The notes under the pieces are model-generated. The model was not told where the DNA came from. It did no database searches and was given only the letters and a program-made list of their open reading frames with translations. A stretch of DNA of 64,000 nucleotides from Cohnella mopanensis (GTDB lineage Bacteria > Bacillota > Bacilli > Paenibacillales > Paenibacillaceae): NCBI RefSeq assembly GCF_022352055.1, contig NZ_JAKRWM010000009.1, positions 1 through 64,000 of the forward strand, given 5' to 3'. The position numbers and the translations under genes were made by a program. Positions 8,085 to 17,453 of the stretch are shown piece after piece (within the stretch, counting starts at the first letter, position 1; every line of letters begins with the position of its first letter).

Positions 8085-9858
8085 TGAACTGTTCCCCCTT
8101 TCCTTGCAGGAACGGCAGCCGATAGGTGACCGTCGTTCCTTCGCCCGGCTTGCCGTCGATCGCGAGGCCGAAGTCTTCGCCGTATTGAAGCTTCAATCTT
8201 TCGTGAACGTTCTGGACGCCGATTCGTTTCGCTTCCGCGCCATCGGTCGTTTTGTTCAACCAGTTTTTGATTTCTGCCAATCTTTCCTCGTCGACTCCGA
8301 CTCCGTTGTCTCTTACGGTAATGATTAACGTGCTTTGGATGAGTCGCCCTTTCACTTCGATGATCCCTTTACCCGGAAGTTGATCTATCCCATGTTCGAT
8401 GCAATTTTCAACGATCGGCTGCAACATGAATTTAATCGTTTCGGCATGCAGCAGCTCTTCCGGTACGTCGAATACGATGTCCAGCTTTTCGTTATATTTC
8501 AGCTTCATTAACGCGATATAGTTGTGGATATAGTCCATCTCGTCTTTAAGCGTATTCATGGTGCTTCCCCTGACGATGCTGCCTTCCATCAATCCGGCAA
8601 GACTGGACAGCATTTGGCCGACTTCGCGCTCGCCCCGCATATAGGCGGTCCATTTGATGTTGTTTAACGTATTCAGTATAAAATGGGGGTTGATCTGCGC
8701 TTGCAACGCGCGAAAGCGCATATCTTCCTTTTGCTTATATTCGTCCTTGACGCGTTGCAGTAAATCCTTGACTTGTCCGAGCATCTGATTGTAGGTTCTC
8801 TGCAAAACCGATATTTCTTTAGGGCCGTTAATCAGAATGGGGCTATTGAATTGATTGTTTTCCATTCCCGTCATCTTCTTTACCATTACGATCAAAGGCT
8901 TTGAAATCCCGTTAGCGATCGCTACGGTCATCAGAACGAACAGGACGATAATAATCCCCGACATCATGAAATTCGCTTTACGGATGTCGAATATTTCTTT
9001 GAACACCGTATCGTACGGAACGATCTGAACGATGCTCCACCCCGTCTGGCTGATCTTGTAGAAATTTACGATTTTCTTGTCCGATCCTTCTCCGACGGTC
9101 GTTTGCCCCCGGGAATTGTCCTCGTTATCCATGACCGAGTATTGGGGAGGCAACACGCTTCCTAATCTATCTTTGTCCGCGCTGGATATAATCGTTCCTG
9201 ACGAGTCCGTTAAAAAAACTTCTCCCTCAAGTCCGGTAATGTAGCTATACAAATCTTCTTCCGCTTTGCTATATAGCAGAACGCCAAGCTTACGATTAGT
9301 TTGAGGCTCCACAATCATTTTGGCTAACGACACTGTCGGTCTCTTATCCGCGAAAGTGTAGTTCGTTTTCCTAAATATCCATAACAATTGATTCGGCGAC
9401 TCATTCAATCGGGTTAACCAATCGCTATGCATGATCTCGTTGTAAACCTGCGGTTCCGTATAACGGGAAGTAATCATATTCCCGCTATAATCCATTACCG
9501 CGACGTACGTCGTATGATTTGACCTTGAGACTTTATTGAGCTCATTATGCTGCAACTCGTATTTCTCGTATGCCGTAAGCGCTTTCGGATCTTGCAGCAA
9601 TTGAATGACGCTCGGGTTTTGCGTAATTTCGTTAGCGGCCGTAAACATGTCTTCCGTCGTGAATTCGATATTTCTTCCCGCTAACGTGAGCGCTTCTTGA
9701 GCGGAATGTCCGATCTTCGTCTTGATTGCTTTCTCCAGAGGCTTATCCAGAAAATAAAAGGTAAACAAAAATGGCAAGATCAAGATAAGCAAAATCAAAA
9801 ATATAATCTGATTCCGAATCGATATTTTCTGGGAGAGGGTGCCTAGTCGTAGATTCAT
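8074..9858 (-). CDS. Sensor histidine kinase, YesM-like
   Basis: A membrane sensor kinase of about 594 residues. One hydrophobic helix near residue 20-40 and a second near 300 flank an extracellular Cache-type sensing domain. A HAMP-like linker follows, then the His_kinase motif QAQINPHFILNTLNNIKW (phospho-His near residue 390) and an ATPase domain with IVENCIEHGI and DNGVGVDEE. The ATG at 9858 is preferred because AGGAG lies 8 bases before it; the ATG at 9864 is only 2 bases from that site. It probably senses the sugar or its binding protein outside the cell. Confidence 0.93.
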   Translation of the reverse strand: MNLRLGTLSQKISIRNQIIFLILLILILPFLFTFYFLDKPLEKAIKTKIGHSAQEALTLAGRNIEFTTEDMFTAANEITQNPSVIQLLQDPKALTAYEKYELQHNELNKVSRSNHTTYVAVMDYSGNMITSRYTEPQVYNEIMHSDWLTRLNESPNQLLWIFRKTNYTFADKRPTVSLAKMIVEPQTNRKLGVLLYSKAEEDLYSYITGLEGEVFLTDSSGTIISSADKDRLGSVLPPQYSVMDNEDNSRGQTTVGEGSDKKIVNFYKISQTGWSIVQIVPYDTVFKEIFDIRKANFMMSGIIIVLFVLMTVAIANGISKPLIVMVKKMTGMENNQFNSPILINGPKEISVLQRTYNQMLGQVKDLLQRVKDEYKQKEDMRFRALQAQINPHFILNTLNNIKWTAYMRGEREVGQMLSSLAGLMEGSIVRGSTMNTLKDEMDYIHNYIALMKLKYNEKLDIVFDVPEELLHAETIKFMLQPIVENCIEHGIDQLPGKGIIEVKGRLIQSTLIITVRDNGVGVDEERLAEIKNWLNKTTDGAEAKRIGVQNVHERLKLQYGEDFGLAIDGKPGEGTTVTYRLPFLQGKGEQFNAD

Positions 9859-9970
9859 TGCCATTTCTCCTGTCGTTCAATTTCCCACCCCAGTGTAAAC
9901 CCGCTTATCCGATCTGTAAATGGCAAAAGCAGGTAACTGACCCGAATCCACCATCGAACCCTATACGGCA

Positions 9971-10004
9971 AACAAACCGTTTCCCCAATGGGAAACGGTT
10001 TGTT
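9971..10004 (-). terminator. Stem-loop after pduL-like gene
   Basis: A perfect 15-bp stem (9971-9985 with 9990-10004) and 4-base loop lies 20 bases past the stop. The T tract is weak on both strands, so it could work in either direction or mainly protect the 3' end of the mRNA. Confidence 0.7.
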
Positions 10005-10023
10005 CTATCTGCTGAATGAAGCA

Positions 10024-10608
10024 TTAGTCCACGATTTCCCCGAAGTCGCCGGTGTTCACGCTAGCGGCATTTCCTTCATCCGTATCGATATGCATATCTA
10101 GAGCAAATTGATCAGACACGCGTGCTAATACTTGCTCAAATACGACGCCCCGTTCACCGCCTACGCGCACTTTAAGCATTTGCTTGTCCGCGATCCCCCA
10201 ACGCTCGGCATCCGAGGTATGGAAATGAATATGACGAGCGGCCACGATAACTCCCTTGTCTACGGTAACCTCTCCCGCTGGGCCGACAATCCGAATTCCC
10301 GGAGTTCCTTCGATGCTTCCCGATTCTCGTAGCGGAGGCTGCAGCCCTAACGAGAATGCGTCCGTACGCGACACTTCAAGCTGCGTCGCGCTTCGGGCCG
10401 GACCTAATATACGTACTTTAGGAAAAGAACCTTTCGGTCCGTAGACGGCAACGGTTTCATTCGCGGCGAATTGGTCAGGCTGCGATAGCGGCTTGAACTC
10501 CGTCAATGTCGCTCCCGCTCCAAACAGAAGCTCGACATGCTCCTGGGAGAGATGAATGTGGCGAGCCGATACGCCTACCGGAACTTTCTTCGCTTCGTTC
10601 AATGACAT
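10024..10608 (-). CDS. pduL: PduL-type phosphate acyltransferase
   Basis: A 194-residue enzyme of the PduL family, which exchanges CoA and phosphate on acetyl or propanoyl groups and is unrelated to Pta. The two beta-barrel halves each carry the family's zinc-binding histidine motif: SARHIHLS near residue 15 and AARHIHFHT near residue 125. It has no N-terminal encapsulation peptide and no microcompartment genes around it, so it is probably a free cytoplasmic enzyme. It is flanked by stem-loops on both sides, hence monocistronic. GGAAGG precedes the ATG. Confidence 0.9.
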   Translation of the reverse strand: MSLNEAKKVPVGVSARHIHLSQEHVELLFGAGATLTEFKPLSQPDQFAANETVAVYGPKGSFPKVRILGPARSATQLEVSRTDAFSLGLQPPLRESGSIEGTPGIRIVGPAGEVTVDKGVIVAARHIHFHTSDAERWGIADKQMLKVRVGGERGVVFEQVLARVSDQFALDMHIDTDEGNAASVNTGDFGEIVD

Positions 10609-10652
10609 GATTATCCCAACCTTCCTATGACTTCCTATCCCCAGTATAACGC

Positions 10653-10685
10653 AAGAGGCGCACGGGACAAACCCGTGCGCCTCTT
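10653..10685 (-). terminator. Terminator after korB
   Basis: A perfect 14-bp GC-rich inverted repeat (10653-10666 with 10672-10685) lies 12 bases past the korB stop. The downstream T tract is short. Confidence 0.8.
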
Positions 10686-10696
10686 GAATAACGTTC

Positions 10697-11563
10697 TTAT
10701 TTGAATTCCGTCAACAGTTTGTCAAAGTCTTCGCGAGAAAGCTTGATATCCTGTTTCGTGAGCGCTTCTTGCTTGAATCCGGCCGCCAAGTCTTCATACG
10801 ACTTGCGTTCCTTGTTCTGATAGATCAGACCGGTCAGCATACCGTTCGTTTCCATGATCTTCGTCATGGCCGCGATCCGGTTGGAAGGATCGTAATCCGG
10901 GAATTGCTCCAAATTCACGATGTTTTCCTTGAACCAATCATAAGTGTTGATCTTATTGAACGTAACGCACGGGCTGAATACGTTAATAAGCGAGAACCCT
11001 TTGTGGTTCAAGCCTTGCTCGATCAGCGAAGTCAATTGCTTCAGATCGCTTGAGAACGATTGCGCTACGAATGTCGCGCCTGCGGACAGTGCGATTTCAA
11101 GCGGGGACAACGTCGTCTCGATCGAGCCTTCCGGCGTCGATTTGGTCTTGAAGCCTTCCGCGCTGCGAGGGGAAGTTTGACCTTTGGTCAAGCCATAGAT
11201 TTGGTTGTCCATAACGATGTAAGTGACGTCCAAGTTACGACGAATCGCATGAACCGTATGGCCCATCCCGATCGCGAAACCGTCTCCGTCTCCACCCGAT
11301 GCGATAACCGTTAGCTCGCGGTTAGCAAGCTTAACGCCTTGAGCGATCGGAAGCGAACGGCCATGGATACCATGCAGGCCGTAAGCGTTAATGTAACCGG
11401 AAATCCGGCCCGAACATCCGATTCCGGAGATAACGGCAAGCTGTTCAGGCTCAAGGCCAACGTTGGCTGCCGCGCGCTGAATCGCTGCCTGCACGGAGAA
11501 ATCGCCGCAGCCAGGGCACCAGTTCGGCTTAACGTTATTACGAAACTCTTTGAATGTAGCCAT
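10697..11563 (-). CDS. korB: 2-oxoacid:ferredoxin oxidoreductase, beta subunit
   Basis: A 288-residue thiamine-diphosphate subunit of a 2-oxoacid:ferredoxin oxidoreductase (2-oxoglutarate or pyruvate). Visible are the N-terminal WCPGCGDFSVQAA motif, the GIGCSGR cluster-ligand region and the thiamine-diphosphate motif GDGDGFAIGMGHTVHA near residue 90. It oxidatively decarboxylates the oxoacid, passing electrons to ferredoxin. It follows korA with no gap. In related Bacillales this gene pair also lies next to spoVS, ymdB and rny. The oxoacid preference cannot be decided from sequence alone. Confidence 0.93.
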   Translation of the reverse strand: MATFKEFRNNVKPNWCPGCGDFSVQAAIQRAAANVGLEPEQLAVISGIGCSGRISGYINAYGLHGIHGRSLPIAQGVKLANRELTVIASGGDGDGFAIGMGHTVHAIRRNLDVTYIVMDNQIYGLTKGQTSPRSAEGFKTKSTPEGSIETTLSPLEIALSAGATFVAQSFSSDLKQLTSLIEQGLNHKGFSLINVFSPCVTFNKINTYDWFKENIVNLEQFPDYDPSNRIAAMTKIMETNGMLTGLIYQNKERKSYEDLAAGFKQEALTKQDIKLSREDFDKLLTEFK

Positions 11564-13300
11564 CTAGTTCAGCTCCTTGCAGGCTTTGTGAATTTCCGAA
11601 GGCAAGAACGGCGTACCATCGTATTTAAGCAAATTGCGGATTCTGTCGTGATATCCGATATTTTGTTTAATCAGATTGGCTAGTTGGCCAGTTGCGTTGT
11701 TCTCCAGAACGACGACTTGCTTAGCGGACTCCAGATGAGGCTGCAGCAATTCGTTCGGGAACGGATGCATCTGCCGAACCATAATTTGATTCGTCGTAAT
11801 ACCGTCCGCTGTCAGGCGAGCGCGAGCTTCCTCGATCGTTCCGCCCGTCGAACCCATCGCGATGATCAGAAGATCCGGATTCGCATTAGGAACATCCGCT
11901 TTCACCGCGTTCGTCACGCGAAGATTGCTGATTTTGCCTAATCGTTTGTCCATCATTTTCTCACGGTTGAGCGCGTTCTCCGAAGGTCTTCCTTCTTGGT
12001 CATGCTCAACGCCAGTTACGTGATGGATACCGTGTTTGGCCCCTGGGATTACGCGAGGGGAAATGCCATCCTCCGTGAACTCATACCGCTTGAACAAGCG
12101 GTTGTCCTCGTTAGGCTCCAGCTCTTCGGTCACCAGCTTACCGCGGTTGATGACGATTTTGTCGTAATCGAGCGCTTCCGACGTCTGTTTACCGAGCGAC
12201 AACTGCAAATCCGTTGCAACGATGACCGGGATTTGATATTGTTCCGCAAGGTTAAAGCCTTCAATGATATCGTAGAAGCACTCTTCGATCGTGCTCGGCG
12301 CAACGACCAGCTTAGGAATCTCGCCGTGCGTACCGTAAATCAGCGCGTTGATATCCGATTGCTCTTGCTTTGTCGGCAATCCAGTCGACGGACCTCCACG
12401 CTGCGTATCTACAATGAGAAGCGGAGTTTCCGTCATGCCGGAGAGACCGATCGCTTCCATCATCAGCGCTAGGCCTGGACCTGCGGAAGCCGTCATCGTG
12501 CGCACGCCCGCATAGTTCGCGCCGATCGCCATCGTAACGGCTGCTATTTCATCTTCCGTCTGAACGACTGTACCGCCGAACTTAGGAAGCTTCTTAATTA
12601 AATATTCCATAATTTCAGAAGCAGGAGTTATCGGGTAAGCGGACATGAGTCTGCAACCAGCGGCTACGCACCCTAGCGCCATCGCTTCGTTACCGATCAT
12701 GAATAACTTTTGCTTGCCGTCCGCTTCTTCTAGCTTAAATTCGTCTAACGGACCGCCGGCTTGCTCAAGTACGAATTCCGCTCCGCGGCGAACCGCTTCT
12801 ACGTTCTTCTCTACGATTGCGGCGCCTTTGCGTCCGAACTCTTCTTCTACCGCTTTGTTGAAGACTTCCATTGGTAGGCCAAGAAGCCCCCAGGAAGCTC
12901 CGGAAGCGACCATATTTTTCATGAGGGAAGTGCCAAGCTCTTCTGCAATTGCAGTAATCGGTACTGCGAATAACCGTGCTTGCACGCCATCTGGGATCGT
13001 CGGCGAGAATTTCGCGTCGGCGACAACGACTCCGCCCGGACGAAGCTCACCTGCGTTTAGATCGATGCTCTCCTGGTCAAAAGCGACTAGAATGTCCAGG
13101 TCATCGGAAATCGCGCGAATCGGCTTCGTGCTGATGCGGATTTTGTTATTCGTGTGTCCGCCTTTAATCCGCGAGGAAAAGTGTCGGTACCCGTACAGGT
13201 AGTAGCCCAGGCGGTTGAGTGCCGTGGAGAAAATACGGTCGGTACTTTCCACGCCTTCGCCTTGCTGGCCGCCAATTTTCCATGACAGTTGACTGATCAC
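11564..13300 (-). CDS. korA: 2-oxoacid:ferredoxin oxidoreductase, fused gamma-alpha subunit
   Basis: About 578 residues. Residues 1-190 are the gamma domain (WKIGGQQGEGVESTDRIF), the rest the alpha domain with its pyrimidine-binding part (EAMALGCVAAGCRLMSAYPITPASEIMEYL, QTEDEIAAVTMAIGANYAGVRTMTASAGPG). It pairs with KorB. The GTG at 13300 fits best: GAGGAG lies 9 bases before it and the protein then begins like its relatives (ISQLSWKIGG); the ATG at 13309 touches the ribosome site. Confidence 0.92.
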   Translation of the reverse strand: MISQLSWKIGGQQGEGVESTDRIFSTALNRLGYYLYGYRHFSSRIKGGHTNNKIRISTKPIRAISDDLDILVAFDQESIDLNAGELRPGGVVVADAKFSPTIPDGVQARLFAVPITAIAEELGTSLMKNMVASGASWGLLGLPMEVFNKAVEEEFGRKGAAIVEKNVEAVRRGAEFVLEQAGGPLDEFKLEEADGKQKLFMIGNEAMALGCVAAGCRLMSAYPITPASEIMEYLIKKLPKFGGTVVQTEDEIAAVTMAIGANYAGVRTMTASAGPGLALMMEAIGLSGMTETPLLIVDTQRGGPSTGLPTKQEQSDINALIYGTHGEIPKLVVAPSTIEECFYDIIEGFNLAEQYQIPVIVATDLQLSLGKQTSEALDYDKIVINRGKLVTEELEPNEDNRLFKRYEFTEDGISPRVIPGAKHGIHHVTGVEHDQEGRPSENALNREKMMDKRLGKISNLRVTNAVKADVPNANPDLLIIAMGSTGGTIEEARARLTADGITTNQIMVRQMHPFPNELLQPHLESAKQVVVLENNATGQLANLIKQNIGYHDRIRNLLKYDGTPFLPSEIHKACKELN

Positions 13301-13378
13301 AGTGCCCATCTCCTCTTAATCTCCGGTTCGTCAATTTTCGACAGAATTACCCTATAATATTTTTTATTACCCTCATAA

Positions 13379-13407
13379 ATATTATGTTTTACAAACGTAA
13401 ATTGCAA
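13379..13407 (-). promoter_or_regulatory. Vegetative-type promoter of korAB
   Basis: On the minus strand TTGCAA (13402-13407), a 17-base spacer and TAATAT (13379-13384). The spacer holds the inverted repeat TTTACGTTTGTAAA, a possible operator. About 70 bases separate it from the korA start. Confidence 0.6.
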
Positions 13408-13484
13408 GACATATTCGCGTAACCAATAGATAACAGTTTGAGATCGGATCCATGCCGATTTGAGATTGATGTCAGCTGAACAGT

Positions 13485-14426
13485 TCAATTAGGTAGATTT
13501 TTTAGAAAGAAACGGAAGGCCGTCTCTCCGAGCATATCGCTCACGAGCTTTTCTGGATAGCGTTTTAACAGAGCTTCCGTCAAATTCGAATAGCACCCTG
13601 GGTGCTCGAGACCTTGAACATGTCGAGTAATGCCATCGAAATCCGAACCGAACGAGAGATGTTCAGCTCCACCTAACGCGCATACATGCTCAACATGGCG
13701 GAGAACATTGTCTATCGTTACAGGCTCGTGAGCCGATATGAACCACGGGACAAAGGTCAACCCGATAATCCCTTGCGCGGCGATGATGGCTTGAATTTGT
13801 TCATCCGTCAAGTTTCGAGGGTTATCCTTAATAGAACGTGCGTTAGAATGAGAGGCGAAAAAAGGGCGTCGGGCACGCTCAGCCAATTCCCAGAAACCCC
13901 GATCCGATAGATGGGACACATCAATTAGGATACCCAAAGATTCGCATTCCGTAACAAGCTGTCTTCCCGCTTTCGTAAAACCGCCCCCGCGCGGCTCCGT
14001 CGCTCCGTCGCATGCCCAGTTCGCGTGATTCCACGTCGGACCAAGCAGCCTCAACCCTAACCGATAGAGAAGTCGCAACGTCCATAGTTGACCTTGTAAA
14101 CTATCGACTCCTTCCAAGGAGAACAACGCGCCGATTTCCCCCTCTTGCCTTGCAGCTTCGAGATCCTTCGCTCTGCGAATCAGCTTCATCCCTTTCACGC
14201 TCAACACTTCGCTCCAGAACAGCTCCGCTGCATGGAACACGCTCTCTGGACAGGAGGGGATCGTATCCGGCACGTACAAAGCGAACACTTGAAGCCCGAT
14301 TCCGCCTTGCTTTAATCGATCAGGGGTTGCGTCGAATACTCCGTCCTTATCTTCCGCCCCCCATTTCGCGCCTGGATGTTCTAGCAATTTACAAAGTACG
14401 TCAACGTGCAGATCGGTTACTCTCAT
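13485..14426 (-). CDS. Membrane dipeptidase, peptidase family M19
   Basis: A 313-residue zinc dipeptidase of the renal-dipeptidase family. The first metal motif HVD is at the N-terminus (TDLHVDVLCKL), the bridging glutamate is in FSLEGVDSLQG, and later metal or substrate residues lie in ILIDVSHLSD, FFASHSNAR and SFGSDFDGI. It is not obviously secreted. The ATG at 14426 is chosen because GGAGGAG lies 7 bases before it; reading further upstream would run through the spoVS terminator. In several Bacillales a M19 gene lies in this same position beside korAB and spoVS. Confidence 0.92.
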   Translation of the reverse strand: MRVTDLHVDVLCKLLEHPGAKWGAEDKDGVFDATPDRLKQGGIGLQVFALYVPDTIPSCPESVFHAAELFWSEVLSVKGMKLIRRAKDLEAARQEGEIGALFSLEGVDSLQGQLWTLRLLYRLGLRLLGPTWNHANWACDGATEPRGGGFTKAGRQLVTECESLGILIDVSHLSDRGFWELAERARRPFFASHSNARSIKDNPRNLTDEQIQAIIAAQGIIGLTFVPWFISAHEPVTIDNVLRHVEHVCALGGAEHLSFGSDFDGITRHVQGLEHPGCYSNLTEALLKRYPEKLVSDMLGETAFRFFLKNLPN

Positions 14427-14474
14427 ATAGACTCCTCCTTCAGCGATTCTCGACATATGTGCCCCGAACGGCAC

Positions 14475-14546
14475 AAAAAAACCTGTCGCGTCGATGAAAC
14501 CGAAGAAGCGCATGACACGCAACTTCGATGACATCTAGAAACAGGT
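14475..14546 (-). terminator. Probable terminator after spoVS
   Basis: ACCTGT (14541-14546) and ACAGGT (14481-14486 complement) close a large structured loop with an inner CGAAG/CTTCG stem, followed by six T on the minus strand at 14475-14480. The outer stem is short, so strength is uncertain. Confidence 0.5.
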
Positions 14547-14569
14547 CGACAGCTTTCCATGCAGATTGC

Positions 14570-14830
14570 TTACCTCGGCTCGACAATGAGTTTGATTGCC
14601 GTCCGGTCTTCTCCATCAATCACAATATCCGTAAAAGCCGGGATGCAGATCAAGTCTACCCCGCTAGGTGCAACGAATCCACGAGCGATGGCTACGGCTT
14701 TCACCGCTTGATTGAGCGCCCCGGCACCGATAGCTTGCAGCTCAGCAGCCCCGCGTTCGCGGAGCACACCTGCCAGTGCGCCTGCTACGGAATTTGGATT
14801 GGACTTTGCGGAAACCTTCAATACTTCCAT
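14570..14830 (-). CDS. spoVS: Stage V sporulation protein S
   Basis: An 86-residue Alba-like protein, almost invariant across spore formers: it begins MEVLKVSAKSNPNSVAGALAG and ends with the TAIKLIVEPR-type strand. Loss of SpoVS in B. subtilis affects stage V of sporulation and septation; the exact biochemical role is unresolved, though a nucleic-acid binding fold is known. GAGGAGG precedes the ATG. Its own sigma-H promoter lies about 90 bases upstream, so it is transcribed separately from ymdB. Confidence 0.97.
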   Translation of the reverse strand: MEVLKVSAKSNPNSVAGALAGVLRERGAAELQAIGAGALNQAVKAVAIARGFVAPSGVDLICIPAFTDIVIDGEDRTAIKLIVEPR

Positions 14831-14921
14831 GACCAGTACCTCCTCTTATGACAACCCGCATATTTCATCGGTTGCATCGGGAATTATTCGGAAATCAAAG
14901 GATGGGCCCACTAAGGCATAC

Positions 14922-14951
14922 ATATTCGGTAACCCGCCTGATAATTCCTTC
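14922..14951 (-). promoter_or_regulatory. Sigma-H promoter of spoVS
   Basis: On the minus strand GAAGGAATT (14943-14951), a 12-base spacer and ACCGAATAT (14922-14930) match the sigma-H consensus RNAGGAWWW-N11/12-RNNGAATWW at every defined position. spoVS is a sigma-H gene in B. subtilis. Confidence 0.85.
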
Positions 14952-15000
14952 TTTTCCTAAGTGGATTGGTCATGAAAATGTCCAATAATTCAGATTATTG

Positions 15001-15795
15001 CTACACGGCGATCCAAGAATCCTCGTCTACGGTTATATTTTGTACTTTAACGGCTTTTCCGGTCGTTTCGTCCAATTCCACGAACACGCCGTTCAGCGTC
15101 CATTTCCCTTCGGCGACGGTGAATCTGCCAGGCATTCCGGTAATGAAACGGCGCAGTACAGTTTCCTTCTCCATTCCGAGCACGCCATCGCGCGGTCCGG
15201 TCATACCGGCATCGGTTAAGTAAGCCGTCCCTTCCGGCAAAATCCGGGCATCGTTCGTCTGAACGTGCGTATGCGTGCCGACGACTAACGAGGCGTAACC
15301 GTCCAAGTGCCAGCCCATTGCGATTTTCTCGCTTGTCGCTTCCGCGTGAAAATCGACCAGAACGCATTTCGTATGACGATGCAGTTCCTCGATCTCTTCA
15401 TCAGCCGTTCGGAACGGGCACTCCGCAGGAGGCAAGAACGTGCGGCCGATCAAGTTAACGACGCCGAGCGTCTTGCCGTTCCCTTTCACGACCATGCTGC
15501 CACGTCCAGGCGTACCCGGAGGCAGATTGGAAGGCCGAACGATCCGCGGTTCATCGTCGATAAATTCGAAAATCTCCCGATTATCCCATGTGTGGTTACC
15601 CATCGTAATTCCGTGAACGCCCCACTCGAACAGTTCCCGTACGATCGCGGCGTTAATTCCCCGCCCGCCCGCGGCATTCTCCCCGTTCGCAATGATGATG
15701 TGGGGGTTATATTTGTCTTTGATCCACGGCAGCAACCGCTTCACCGTATCTCTGCCAACATTCCCTACGATGTCACCGATAAAAACGACTTTCAT
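15001..15795 (-). CDS. ymdB: YmdB-type metallophosphoesterase
   Basis: A 264-residue phosphodiesterase of the TIGR00282 family. Metal-binding motifs are visible in order: VVFIGDIVGNVGRD (Asp8), ANGENAAGG, TMGNHTWDN, VDFHAEATSEK and VGTHTHVQTND. In B. subtilis YmdB hydrolyses 2',3'- and 3',5'-cyclic nucleotides and influences biofilm and motility states. It follows rny as in B. subtilis, but a terminator between the two suggests partly separate expression. Confidence 0.95.
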   Translation of the reverse strand: MKVVFIGDIVGNVGRDTVKRLLPWIKDKYNPHIIIANGENAAGGRGINAAIVRELFEWGVHGITMGNHTWDNREIFEFIDDEPRIVRPSNLPPGTPGRGSMVVKGNGKTLGVVNLIGRTFLPPAECPFRTADEEIEELHRHTKCVLVDFHAEATSEKIAMGWHLDGYASLVVGTHTHVQTNDARILPEGTAYLTDAGMTGPRDGVLGMEKETVLRRFITGMPGRFTVAEGKWTLNGVFVELDETTGKAVKVQNITVDEDSWIAV

Positions 15796-15855
15796 TCCAA
15801 CTCAGCTCGCTTTCCATATCCAGCCTTAAAGACTCATGCTATTTAATAAAAAGGA

Positions 15856-15885
15856 AAAGTGGCTGCATGTTGCCGCAGCCACTTT
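15856..15885 (-). terminator. Terminator between rny and ymdB
   Basis: AAAGTGGCTGC arms (15856-15866 and 15875-15885) with an 8-base loop, then a TTCCTTTTT tract on the minus strand, 24 bases past the rny stop. Confidence 0.85.
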
Positions 15886-15908
15886 CAGCCTTCCCTGCAT
15901 TCCGTAAA

Positions 15909-17453
15909 TTATTTGGCGTATTCAACCGCGCGGGTTTCACGAATAACGGTAACCTTGATGTGACCCGGATAGTCCAGTTCACCCTCGATTTTCTTCGTAA
16001 TATCCCGAGCTAAGCGGAACGCCTCCGTATCGTCGATCTTCTCCGGTTGAACCATGACGCGCACTTCGCGTCCGGCTTGAATCGCGTACGATTTCTCGAC
16101 GCCTTCGAAAGATTCGGAGATCGCCTCCAGCTTCTCGAGCCGGCGGATATAAGTCTCCAACGTTTCGCGGCGAGCTCCAGGACGAGCGGCGCTAAGTGCG
16201 TCAGCAGCTCCTACGAGCATAGCGATAACCGAAGTGGCTTCCACGTCTCCGTGATGGGACGCGATACTGTTGATGACAACAGGATGTTCCTTGTATTTCT
16301 TGCCCAATTCCACGCCGATCTCGACATGCGAGCCTTCCACTTCGTGGTCGAGCGCTTTGCCGATATCATGAAGCAAGCCGGCGCGTTTCGCAAGCGTGAT
16401 GTCCTCTCCCAGCTCTCCTGCCATAAGGCCGGTGAGGTAGGCGACTTCCATCGAATGCTTCAACACGTTCTGGCCGTAGCTCGTCCGGAATTTCAGACGA
16501 CCTAGGATTTTGATCAAATCCGGGTGAAGACCGTGCACGCCCACTTCGAAAGTGGCTTGCTCGCCATACTCACGAATTCTTTCGTCGACTTCCTTACGGG
16601 ATTTCTCCACCATCTCCTCGATCCGAGCAGGGTGAATCCGTCCATCTGCAACCAATTTCTCAAGCGAGGTACGAGCAATCTCGCGGCGAATCGGGTCAAA
16701 GCCCGATAGAATAACCGCTTCCGGCGTATCATCGATAATAAGGTCAATACCCGTTAAAGTCTCAAGAGCACGGATGTTACGTCCTTCGCGACCGATGATG
16801 CGACCTTTCATTTCCTCGTTAGGCAACGTGACGACGGATACCGTCGTCTCCGCCACGTGATCCGCGGCGCACCGCTGAATGGCAAGAGAGATAATATCGC
16901 GCGCTTTCTTGTCGCCTTCCTCTTTCGCTTGATGCTCGATTTCCTTGATCATTTGCGCCGTTTCGTGACGCACTTCCTGTTCCACATTCGACAAGATCAT
17001 TTGCTTGGCATCTTCTGTCGACAGGTTCGAAATGCGTTCCAATTCGGACATTTGCTGTTTATGCAGCAACTCGACTTGATCCTGGACCTCTTCGATCCGT
17101 TTCTCTTTGTTGGCGACTTGCTCCTCTTTGCGTTCCAACGCTTCTAACTTGCGGTCCAGCGACTCTTCTTTTTGCAAGAGGCGTCTTTCCAAGCGTTGAA
17201 TTTCGTTGCGGCGTTCGCGAATATCGCGTTCCGCTTCGTTACGGAGCTTGTGCACCTCGTCTTTGGCTTCCAGCACCGTTTCTTTGCGAACGGCTTCCGA
17301 TTCTTTCTTGGCAGACTCGACAATCTGAATGGCAGCCGCTTCGGCACTAGAGATTTTGGCTTCCGCAATGGATTTGCGTGCGACGTAACCGATCCCAAAG
17401 CAAAGGACGCCAACAACGAGAACGATCAAGATCCAGATCCATGAAGCTATCAT
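15909..17453 (-). CDS. rny: Ribonuclease Y
   Basis: A 514-residue membrane-anchored endoribonuclease that starts decay of many mRNAs. One N-terminal membrane helix ([20 protein letters not shown]) is followed by a long charged coiled coil to about residue 200, a KH RNA-binding domain ([15 protein letters not shown]) and an HD domain with [13 protein letters not shown] near residue 365. Length and order match the family. A GGAGGTG site precedes the ATG. Neighbours recA, ymdB and spoVS repeat the B. subtilis arrangement. Confidence 0.97.
   Translation of the reverse strand: MIASWIWILIVLVVGVLCFGIGYVARKSIAEAKISSAEAAAIQIVESAKKESEAVRKETVLEAKDEVHKLRNEAERDIRERRNEIQRLERRLLQKEESLDRKLEALERKEEQVANKEKRIEEVQDQVELLHKQQMSELERISNLSTEDAKQMILSNVEQEVRHETAQMIKEIEHQAKEEGDKKARDIISLAIQRCAADHVAETTVSVVTLPNEEMKGRIIGREGRNIRALETLTGIDLIIDDTPEAVILSGFDPIRREIARTSLEKLVADGRIHPARIEEMVEKSRKEVDERIREYGEQATFEVGVHGLHPDLIKILGRLKFRTSYGQNVLKHSMEVAYLTGLMAGELGEDITLAKRAGLLHDIGKALDHEVEGSHVEIGVELGKKYKEHPVVINSIASHHGDVEATSVIAMLVGAADALSAARPGARRETLETYIRRLEKLEAISESFEGVEKSYAIQAGREVRVMVQPEKIDDTEAFRLARDITKKIEGELDYPGHIKVTVIRETRAVEYAK

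Noticed and set aside
13297..13488. A 63-codon frame upstream of korA
   Set aside because: It covers the korAB promoter and inverted repeat, overlaps the korA start, and has no ribosome site or recognisable sequence.
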